A DNA stretch of 64,000 nucleotides from Agaribacter marinus (GTDB lineage Bacteria > Pseudomonadota > Gammaproteobacteria > Enterobacterales > Alteromonadaceae): contig NZ_BSOT01000005.1 of the NCBI RefSeq assembly GCF_030160655.1, forward strand, positions 1,631,546-1,695,545. Direction: 5' to 3'. A program made the translations under genes and the position numbers. The stretch's first letter is position 1. Each line of letters begins with the position of its first letter. Shown piece by piece: positions 57,646-64,000 of the stretch. The notes beneath the pieces were generated by a model that did not search any database, was not told where the DNA came from, and saw only the letters and a list, made by a program, of their open reading frames with translations.

Positions 57646-58330
57646 ACTCCCCAAACACCGCCATTTCTGGTGGTGTTTCTGCTACTCCCGCATGTAAAGG
57701 ATGTGCTACCATCATCGTATTACACCATTCAGTCACACATGTTTGTGCATCGCTAAGTTTATTCAACGTTACTGTTTTGGGTAACTCCGCATGGGCTTCG
57801 TTAAACAATAGCGACAACTGGCCACTTGTTTTTTCATAGGAAAACCAAACCTCCTGCTCAAAATTCAAAACTAGCACTTCAAGGCCAGTTCGCTTATTGG
57901 TATACCACAACTCTGTCGCATAGGCCTCTTGAGTATTTTGACGAATATTCCATTCAATCTTTGTTGGTCCAACGTTGCTATCATCAATGGGGTAGACAGT
58001 CGTTAAGCGGATACGTTTGCTATCTCCGAAAAACATGGGGATATCAGGGTGGTGTTGAATTGCCCCTTCTATCGACCGCCTAAACCAAGCCCCTCCGATA
58101 TTCGCCGCATTATTTAATTGACGTTGCTCTAGTTTTTCAAAACTTCGCCATATTACCGATAATGACGACACCAGTAATGCAGTTGCCAAGGACAAAATCA
58201 CTAACACTACCAATAGTTCCATGATGGTAAACCCATTGGCCCCCATCTCATTTACGTGAGGAGTTGTCTTATCGCTATTGAGCGTTAAGGGGTTAACTTT
58301 GAGTTTATTTATTGACTTATTATTTGCCAC
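57635..58330 (-). CDS. gspJ: Type II secretion system minor pseudopilin GspJ
   Basis: GspJ is a minor pseudopilin with the prepilin motif NGFTIMELLVVLVILSLA (glutamate at +5 after the cleavage site). The frame starts at a GTG at 58330 and would give a leader of about 33 residues, long for the family; an ATG at 58246 would give a short leader (MGANG) but has a weak ribosome-binding site. The globular domain (WYTNKRTGLEVLVLNFEQEV) is of the usual kind. It overlaps gspI and gspK. Confidence 0.85.
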   Translation of the reverse strand: MANNKSINKLKVNPLTLNSDKTTPHVNEMGANGFTIMELLVVLVILSLATALLVSSLSVIWRSFEKLEQRQLNNAANIGGAWFRRSIEGAIQHHPDIPMFFGDSKRIRLTTVYPIDDSNVGPTKIEWNIRQNTQEAYATELWYTNKRTGLEVLVLNFEQEVWFSYEKTSGQLSLLFNEAHAELPKTVTLNKLSDAQTCVTEWCNTMMVAHPLHAGVAETPPEMAVFGEYEF

Positions 58331-58728
58331 TGTTTAACCAGTTTAGTATCAAGTTCAGCAACGAGTTCAGCCTTGTAATAAAATTGGAGTTCAACTTTAA
58401 ACAGAACAACTTCCCATTCGGGTTGCCTCACAAAAGGTTCATCCTGAGAGTTTTTAAGGGGGGTGGCTTGCCATAGAACACGCATTTCACCTATATAAAT
58501 TTCACCATCTTGCTCATTTTCAAATGACGTATTTTGTAGGTGAGCTATGGTTTCATCAAATATTTGCTCGAGCATTAGGTTCTTTTGAATCTTCTCCGAT
58601 GCGACTTGTGCAGAGCCTAGCCATTCACTGAGTACACCAATTGAAATTGATAAAACTACCAAGGCTACAATGGCTTCTATTAATGTAAATCCTCTTTGAC
58701 ATCGTTGTAGACTAATAATCCTACTCAT
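58309..58728 (-). CDS. gspI: Type II secretion system minor pseudopilin GspI
   Basis: The 139-residue protein has the prepilin signal RGFTLIEAIVALVVLSISIG after a 12-residue basic leader, and a small globular domain with EKIQKNLMLEQIFDET. Position between gspH and gspJ and its size identify it as GspI. It is cleaved and methylated by the prepilin peptidase (not in this window). Confidence 0.87.
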   Translation of the reverse strand: MSRIISLQRCQRGFTLIEAIVALVVLSISIGVLSEWLGSAQVASEKIQKNLMLEQIFDETIAHLQNTSFENEQDGEIYIGEMRVLWQATPLKNSQDEPFVRQPEWEVVLFKVELQFYYKAELVAELDTKLVKQWQIISQ

Positions 58729-58745
58729 ATGTTAGCAGCTACCCT

Positions 58746-59177
58746 CTAATCTACAATCCGTAAAGAGCAATATGGAGCCTGAATTTCATATGTACTCAAG
58801 AGCGTTCTGCCTTCAAAAACTTCTAAGGTGCTGTTATGACAAAAACCATTTGAATTGACTCTTAACTGCGGCTCAAAAAGAAAAGTAAGTCCTGAAAACT
58901 CTGACAATTCCGCTGTGCTATATTCAGATAGGGTTCTGGCGGAGATCACTTCAACTTCCGTTTGAGATAGTTTCGCATTTAAGGGCAAGCTCATTATAGC
59001 CCCCCTAAGTTCCCTTTCCATTGACGTTTTGTTTGCCGAATTCAACATACTAAATACGTTAGGTGCTACAACAGCGCTAATTAACCCAACGATTACTAGC
59101 ACTACAAGTACTTCTATAATCGTAAAACCACATGTGTTAAATACACTATACTTGCGGTACATATCCCACATCTGCAT
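58746..59177 (-). CDS. gspH: Type II secretion system minor pseudopilin GspH
   Basis: The 143-residue protein carries the prepilin motif CGFTIIEVLVVLVIVGLISA (about 17-36), followed by a mainly beta domain. Its start overlaps the end of gspG by 32 bases; internal ATG codons at residues 3 and 6 would reduce this. The position between gspG and gspI fits GspH. The sequence after the helix is diverged, as usual for this subunit. Confidence 0.85.
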   Translation of the reverse strand: MQMWDMYRKYSVFNTCGFTIIEVLVVLVIVGLISAVVAPNVFSMLNSANKTSMERELRGAIMSLPLNAKLSQTEVEVISARTLSEYSTAELSEFSGLTFLFEPQLRVNSNGFCHNSTLEVFEGRTLLSTYEIQAPYCSLRIVD

Positions 59178-59577
59178 TTAGATCGTCACCACCATCTTGA
59201 CCATCAGCACCTTTACTGTATAAATAAAAACCTTGAGGAGCCGACGCGTCACGCTTGTATACATAATCATTGTGCCAAGGATCTAATGGAAGCTCATCAT
59301 CCAAATACGGTCCTGCCCAGTATTTATTACGCTCACTTGGCTTAGTATTCAAATACTTGAGTTCATCTGGATAAGCACCAACATCTAATCGATATGTTTG
59401 TAACGCCATTTTAAGCACTTTTATTTGGGTTTCAGCCGCTGGCACTTTCGAAGACTCAGCTTTGCCGATAAACTGTTGCCCTACAATGCCGGCCAATAAC
59501 CCTAGTATCACTAATACCACCAAAAGTTCAATAATACTAAAACCAGTATTTTTCGATTTGTGCCTGTGTATCTTCAT
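59146..59577 (-). CDS. gspG: Type II secretion system major pseudopilin GspG
   Basis: GspG forms the body of the T2SS pseudopilus. The prepilin motif is TGFSIIELLVVLVILGLLAG (about 11-30), and the C-terminal calcium-binding region SKGADGQDGGDDLNADV is the GspG hallmark. Length 143 is typical. It lies 36 bases downstream of gspF. Confidence 0.94.
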   Translation of the reverse strand: MKIHRHKSKNTGFSIIELLVVLVILGLLAGIVGQQFIGKAESSKVPAAETQIKVLKMALQTYRLDVGAYPDELKYLNTKPSERNKYWAGPYLDDELPLDPWHNDYVYKRDASAPQGFYLYSKGADGQDGGDDLNADVGYVPQV

Positions 59578-59613
59578 AAAAATTTACCCTTTTAAAATAT
59601 GGTTGTGTTTCAC

Positions 59614-60804
59614 TTAAATATTAATATTGGTAGATGCGGTAATCGCCAGCACAATACCAACGATCATCGTACCAATTAACACACCGACTATTAATATGGC
59701 AATTGGTTCCATTAGGGTAAGCACCTGTTTCATCCGTCGTTTACAAGATTTGTCATGTAACGTAGCAACCGCAGATAACATTTCACCCAATTGTCCTGTC
59801 TTGTCACCAACATTAATTAAATTCATAGAGGTCGCCGGAATTAACCTCGCTTGCGACAACGCTTCACTAAACGTCATTCCACTCTCTATCGCTTTAACCA
59901 TGTTTTTTGCTCTAGCTCTTCGATTAGTAAAATTCGACGCCTCAGCAGCAAGTTCAAGCGCCGCGACTAAACTCACGCGCGCCTGCAACATTGCAGCGGC
60001 AAGCGCAGCCCAACGAGCAGCATCTTGCTCAGATAACCAAGGGCCTATTACTGGTACATCAATCACCTTATTTAGCACAAACATTCGGACACTAGCTTGC
60101 TTGAAAGTCATGAGTAATAACGTTAAAACAGATATTACAATCCCTGCAACAACATAAGGGTGTTGATTTACCGTTTTACCGAGTGTTAACACGGCGTAAG
60201 CTAGCCAAGGTAAAGGGTTGTCGCCATCCAACATATGGCTAAATTTTGGCACTACAGAAAAAAAGATGATCAACATTGCCCCCAAACCAGATCCTATAAG
60301 TACGATGGGATATGTTAGCGCACTTCTGATATCTGCTCGTACCGATTCGTCGTATTGCATTTGAGTAGAAGCACTATTCAAAGCAATAGATAGTGTTCCC
60401 CCTAATTCACCAGCTCTAACTAACGGCGGAATAAACGACGGAAAAGGCAAATTGGATTGAACGATAGCATCAGAGAATTTACTGCCCCCTTCGACTTTTG
60501 CCGCAATATGCCGAAACCCATCTGCTAATTTTGGATGCTCGTCATTTTCGGCAATAGCGTAAACAGCATCGATGAGTGAAACACCTGATTCACTCAAAGT
60601 AGCCAACTCTTGAATGGGTAGAACCAAATCTTTCTCTCTGACAACTCTGCCTCGAACTTGATGCTTTTTGTGTTCATGCAAATCGAACGCTTGGATGTTT
60701 TGATTACTTAACTCTTTAAACGCTTCTTGCTTAGAGCTTGCTTCAATTCTACCCACTATTCGCTGATTAGTTTGTGTCTCTATACCTTTGTAATCGAACT
60801 TCAT
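59614..60804 (-). CDS. gspF: Type II secretion system inner-membrane platform protein GspF
   Basis: GspF is the polytopic inner-membrane core with which the ATPase works. The 396-residue protein starts MKFDYKGIETQTNQRIVGRI and has two GspF domains, each with the family pattern (LATLSESGVSLIDAVYAIAE; AAMLQARVSLVAALELAAEA) and three hydrophobic stretches. Its ATG overlaps the gspE stop by four bases. Confidence 0.94.
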   Translation of the reverse strand: MKFDYKGIETQTNQRIVGRIEASSKQEAFKELSNQNIQAFDLHEHKKHQVRGRVVREKDLVLPIQELATLSESGVSLIDAVYAIAENDEHPKLADGFRHIAAKVEGGSKFSDAIVQSNLPFPSFIPPLVRAGELGGTLSIALNSASTQMQYDESVRADIRSALTYPIVLIGSGLGAMLIIFFSVVPKFSHMLDGDNPLPWLAYAVLTLGKTVNQHPYVVAGIVISVLTLLLMTFKQASVRMFVLNKVIDVPVIGPWLSEQDAARWAALAAAMLQARVSLVAALELAAEASNFTNRRARAKNMVKAIESGMTFSEALSQARLIPATSMNLINVGDKTGQLGEMLSAVATLHDKSCKRRMKQVLTLMEPIAILIVGVLIGTMIVGIVLAITASTNINI

Positions 60805-62498
60805 TGTTCAACGCCTTCCGTACTGCACACGCGAAGTATTTCTTCGACGCTCGTTATGCCTGTCGAAGCCTTTAAAATCCCATCAGCAAATAGGCTCCTT
60901 GCACCATCCAATTTAGCCTGCTTACGGAGTTCAGCCAAGCTTGCACCTTTTGTAATAAGCGTTCTTAATGATGAGCTAACTTCAACCAACTCATAAATAC
61001 CTACTCTCCCCTTATACCCTCGGCCTTGGCATTTCGGACATCCAACTGCGTTTTTCCAAAGACCATCCATGATAGTAAAATTTTCTTTAATATAGGCTGG
61101 CTGTTCAGTCTTCACAGCACAATGTACACAAAGCTTTCGGACAAGACGTTGTGCTTGCACCCCTTGAATTGTTGCCGCTATCAAAAAGGGTTCAACCCCC
61201 ATATCAGCCAAGCGCGGAAACACTGAACAAGCATCATTTGTATGCAAAGTAGACAACACTAAATGTCCAGTCAATGACGATTGTACAGCAATATCTGCCG
61301 TCTCTTTATCACGTATTTCGCCTACCATAATCACGTCAGGGTCTTGGCGCAAAAAAGTCCTTAAAGCTTTAGCAAACGTGTAGCCAATTTCTGGTTTCGC
61401 TTGAACTTGCGTTACCCCCTCAACTTGAAACTCTACAGGGTCTTCTACAGTTACAATTTTTTCAGCACCGGTTTTAACATCTTGCAACAATCCATACAAA
61501 GTGGTTGATTTGCCAGAACCAGTAGGGCCAGTGACCAAGACAATACCATTTGAGAGCTTCCCCCATCTCCGTATCGTATCTAAATGATCCGGTTCAAACC
61601 CTAATTTAGACAAGGATAATTGCTCGCGCTTTTTTGGTAACAAACGCATTACAATAGACTCACCATGCACATCAGGTGCCGTAGACACGCGCACATCAAA
61701 CTCTTGCCCTGCTTGCCTCGTAGAAAAGCGACCATCTTGAGGCAGTCGCCGCTCAGCAATATCTAAGTCAGCGATTAGTTTAATACGAGACGCTATTGCT
61801 GGAAATCGAGATATAGGTTGCTGCATATATTCAACCAACGTTCCATCGATACGAAATCGGACGAGCATATTTTTGCTACCAGCTTCAATATGAACATCCG
61901 ACGCTTCAGTTTGCACAGCCTTTTCGAGAAAGCTGTTCACAAGATTGATCACGGGAGCTTCTTCTGCGAGCGCTGCAACATTTGAAATCGCACTGCCAAA
62001 AAGCTCAGATACCGCTCGCTCTCGTGACACATCATCGACGACATTTGCCAGCATAGCTTGAGACAAAATGGCGAAAGCGATGTCGTCATTGCTATGGAAG
62101 CTTGCACACAACGCTGATAAAGCAAATCTATTAGACAAGTCAGACAAAAAAACGTCAACTGACGTTTCATCTTTTCTAATTGCAAATAAACCTTGTTCTA
62201 CACACCAGTCGAGAGACAAATCAGAGTCACTAATAAATGCCACAATATCCGCGACTGAAGGACAATCAGATACTTTACTCACATACCGCCATCCAATATG
62301 TTCGGCCAGAGCCTCAGTTATAACGTCTTCACTTAAAATAGCTAACCGGCTTATAGCCTGAATGTTGGAACAATCTAGCTCCTTAACAGTGTCAGAAATT
62401 AACGTCATTTGAATTGGGGAGAACTCAAAATTTTTGCTTAGCTTATCTAACAAAACATTATCGATGTCTCTAAAATCTAGCTCGAGTGGATCTATCAC
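60801..62498 (-). CDS. gspE: Type II secretion system ATPase GspE
   Basis: GspE is the hexameric ATPase that drives pseudopilus assembly. Domains: an N-terminal region (1-150) that binds GspL, a middle domain, and the ATPase core with Walker A GPTGSGKSTTLYGL, the Asp box (VEDPVEFQVEGVTQ), the Walker B-type region DVIMVGEIRDKETADIAV and the His box GHLVLSTLHTND. Four cysteines in CVHC and CPKC form the zinc site. The 565-residue length is longer than in the classic 500, mainly by the N-terminal region. Confidence 0.95.
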   Translation of the reverse strand: MIDPLELDFRDIDNVLLDKLSKNFEFSPIQMTLISDTVKELDCSNIQAISRLAILSEDVITEALAEHIGWRYVSKVSDCPSVADIVAFISDSDLSLDWCVEQGLFAIRKDETSVDVFLSDLSNRFALSALCASFHSNDDIAFAILSQAMLANVVDDVSRERAVSELFGSAISNVAALAEEAPVINLVNSFLEKAVQTEASDVHIEAGSKNMLVRFRIDGTLVEYMQQPISRFPAIASRIKLIADLDIAERRLPQDGRFSTRQAGQEFDVRVSTAPDVHGESIVMRLLPKKREQLSLSKLGFEPDHLDTIRRWGKLSNGIVLVTGPTGSGKSTTLYGLLQDVKTGAEKIVTVEDPVEFQVEGVTQVQAKPEIGYTFAKALRTFLRQDPDVIMVGEIRDKETADIAVQSSLTGHLVLSTLHTNDACSVFPRLADMGVEPFLIAATIQGVQAQRLVRKLCVHCAVKTEQPAYIKENFTIMDGLWKNAVGCPKCQGRGYKGRVGIYELVEVSSSLRTLITKGASLAELRKQAKLDGARSLFADGILKASTGITSVEEILRVCSTEGVEQ

Positions 62499-62601
62499 TT
62501 TCTAAATATGCCTTAACACACTAATTATGTTATTTATTTACTGCATCGCAATAGTGTATATTAGGCGGCTAATACAATAAATAAAAATATCGGTGAATTA
62601 A
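62499..62601. promoter_or_regulatory. Divergent gspE/gspL promoter region
   Basis: The 103-base gap is AT-rich and must hold both promoters. The clearest box is a TGTATATT-like -10 near 62555-62562 on the plus strand, in front of gspL; a partner -35 and the gspE side are unclear. Confidence 0.35.
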
Positions 62602-63537
62602 GTGAAGTCCTCCGCAACGATTCAATCCGCAACGACAACTATACTTGATTTCATCGAGCAGTTGTTCTGGACTCAAGATCGTGATATCGACATTGAGTCC
62701 CACTGTTTTTATGTTTTCAAACTCTTCCCTCAAGGAATGACTAAGGAAGAGCTAAATAAATGGTGTGAACTTCAATGCGATATATTGGCACCATTTAAAC
62801 AACGTTTTTTTTATAGCTACATTAGCAAAGTAGGAATTCATATTTGGTACTCAAAGTATACGCTTAAAGGTATACCTGAAACAGCGATACAAAAAAAAAT
62901 GACGAATGGCGATCACTCACTCGTTGGTCAAACATTCCAATATAAGCAAACTTGGAAAAATGGCGTTATGACAAGCTGCATTGCAATTCATTTGAATGAC
63001 GAAAAGCCGGGAAGATTATTAGAATCCATAGTTATTAATAAGCAAAATGCGTGGGCAGTCAAACGACATGTCGAAAGCGCGCTGAAAGCTCCGTTGACGT
63101 GGTTAAAAGTCAGTATTGCTCTATGGTTGGTAGTCATGATTGGTTTATCATCAGCTTGGTTCACACAAGTTTATCAGCAGCGTTACCTACTGAGTACTAA
63201 TGAAAAACTCACTGAAGCAATTGGTCCAAAATTAGATAAACGAAGCGAGCTAATTGAAGCGACCTCAATAATTAACTCTTTGCAAGGATGGAAACTCGAA
63301 TACTATACACTTCCTGATGCCTTAGGTAAGGTTTTGTTCGAACTTAATGCGCTATCTAGCGTCGCAGTAAACCGATTGCAATGGCAAAATAAACAGCTTG
63401 CTATCGAATTTGTAGCGAACAATATAGACATTGCATCGCTTGTTGAGAACACACAAGAGATCAGTGGGGTACAAAACGCTAACATAGTACCTCATAACAG
63501 CACAGATACGTGGGTATTGGAAGTACAATGGAACTGA
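62602..63537 (+). CDS. gspL: GspL-like type II secretion protein (short cytoplasmic domain)
   Basis: The 311-residue protein has one membrane segment (about 168-188) between a cytoplasmic part of about 165 residues and a periplasmic part (190-311) with the small alpha/beta ferredoxin-like fold of GspL/PilN (ALGKVLFELNALSSVAVNRL, EISGVQNANIV). Classic GspL has a cytoplasmic domain of about 240 residues, so this one is short and diverged. GspL links GspE to the inner membrane. The start is GTG with GGTGA upstream. It diverges from gspE, which is unusual. PilN-type relatives are possible. Confidence 0.65.
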   Translation: MKSSATIQSATTTILDFIEQLFWTQDRDIDIESHCFYVFKLFPQGMTKEELNKWCELQCDILAPFKQRFFYSYISKVGIHIWYSKYTLKGIPETAIQKKMTNGDHSLVGQTFQYKQTWKNGVMTSCIAIHLNDEKPGRLLESIVINKQNAWAVKRHVESALKAPLTWLKVSIALWLVVMIGLSSAWFTQVYQQRYLLSTNEKLTEAIGPKLDKRSELIEATSIINSLQGWKLEYYTLPDALGKVLFELNALSSVAVNRLQWQNKQLAIEFVANNIDIASLVENTQEISGVQNANIVPHNSTDTWVLEVQWN

Positions 63538-64000
63538 TGTCCAAAGGAGAAATAATTAAGAATAAACTGATTGAAGAAGTAAGTAATCAACCACGACTTC
63601 AATGGCTACTTTTAGTTGTGGTAATTATTCTCTTGATATCTGTTACGAAAAGCTATTTTGATTTAGTTTACAACGAACGTGAAAACACTCAATCTGAAGT
63701 TAGAATTCATGAAAAACTGCTCGATGTGCAAAGTACTGATTTTTCTGAAAGTACATTAACCAACAATAAGGAACTGGCATATTCTTTACTTAACAAACTT
63801 CCATCAGCTAGCTCAAATAGTACAGCAGAAGCGAGTGCACTTGCCACGCTAGAAGCTGACCTACAAGGTATTATTGAGAGAAGCCGGTTCAATCTTTTAG
63901 GGTCAGAAGAAATAATTGTGGCTAATGAAAAACTCTGGTCAATTAGAATTGAGGTCAACGGTCGGCTCCCGCCTAAACAACTGATTAAGTTTTTCACACT
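63537..64000 (+). CDS. gspM: GspM-like type II secretion protein, partial at window end
   Basis: The frame is open to the end of the window. It starts MSKGEIIKNKLIEEV, has one membrane segment (about 21-38, LLLVVVIILLISV), a helical part and the beginning of a ferredoxin-like domain (IRIEVNGRLPPKQLIKFF), the pattern of GspM/PilO proteins, which pair with GspL/PilN. The ATG overlaps the gspL stop (TGATG); an ATG at 63528 is also possible. The identity rests mainly on topology and position. Confidence 0.65.
   Translation, partial: MSKGEIIKNKLIEEVSNQPRLQWLLLVVVIILLISVTKSYFDLVYNERENTQSEVRIHEKLLDVQSTDFSESTLTNNKELAYSLLNKLPSASSNSTAEASALATLEADLQGIIERSRFNLLGSEEIIVANEKLWSIRIEVNGRLPPKQLIKFFT

Noticed and set aside
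1-64000. tRNA genes, insertion sequences, phage genes, CRISPR arrays
   Set aside because: None was found: no transposase or integrase motif, no regular repeat-spacer pattern and no cloverleaf with a plausible T-arm was noticed in the gaps. This was by eye only.

Overview
The window looks like chromosomal DNA of a marine gammaproteobacterium, probably in or near the Alteromonadales. The evidence is the AT-rich (about 40% GC by eye) but Proteobacteria-like coding, the gene order of two core blocks shared with E. coli and Vibrio, and the DUF3549/DUF3301 pair next to truC. No tRNA, rRNA, insertion sequence, integrase, CRISPR array or replication origin was seen.

Region 1 (1-24.6 kb) is core housekeeping. 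After the tail of a GGDEF protein comes a long minus-strand run, read from high to low coordinates: rpsB-tsf-pyrH-frr-uppS-cdsA-dxr-rseP-bamA-skp-fabZ-lpxA-lpxB-rnhB-dnaE-accA-tilS. It covers translation factors, isoprenoid and phospholipid synthesis, outer-membrane assembly, lipid A synthesis, replication and fatty-acid synthesis. The lpxD gene normally found between skp and fabZ is absent; a Rho-independent terminator sits there instead. map-glnD-dapD diverges from rpsB.

Region 2 (24.6-34.8 kb) matches the E. coli yqcA-truC-csrB-syd-queF-ppnN neighbourhood. It holds flavodoxin yqcA, pseudouridine synthase truC, DUF3549 and DUF3301 genes, a GNAT acetyltransferase, a lipoprotein, a small helical protein, syd, queF, a coiled-coil GGDEF protein, ppnN and a ComEA-like protein. 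The 660-base gap after DUF3301 holds a strong candidate CsrB-family regulatory RNA on the minus strand: 24 GGA trinucleotides in about 340 nt, a terminator at its 3' end, and a perfect GacA/UvrY-type box upstream.

Region 3 (34.8-54.9 kb) is an accessory surface-glycan locus: galU and ugd for UDP-glucose and UDP-glucuronate, six glycosyltransferase-like genes, an RgpF-HAD fusion with a COG5610-like partner, four sulfotransferase-like genes, and a three-gene plus-strand cassette (GSCFA, SGNH-like, DUF1796). No flippase, polymerase, ABC exporter or initiating sugar-phosphate transferase is present, so it is not a self-contained capsule or O-antigen locus.

Region 4 (54.9-64 kb) holds a gene for an acidic, secreted, probably abundant surface protein. 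It lies next to a type II secretion (T2SS) cluster, gspE-F-G-H-I-J-K on the minus strand and gspL- and gspM-like genes diverging on the plus strand and running off the window. The most interesting reading is that regions 3 and 4 work together: a T2SS exports the surface (S-layer-like?) protein, and the sugar and sulfate genes decorate it or its cell-surface anchor. That link is inferred from adjacency only.
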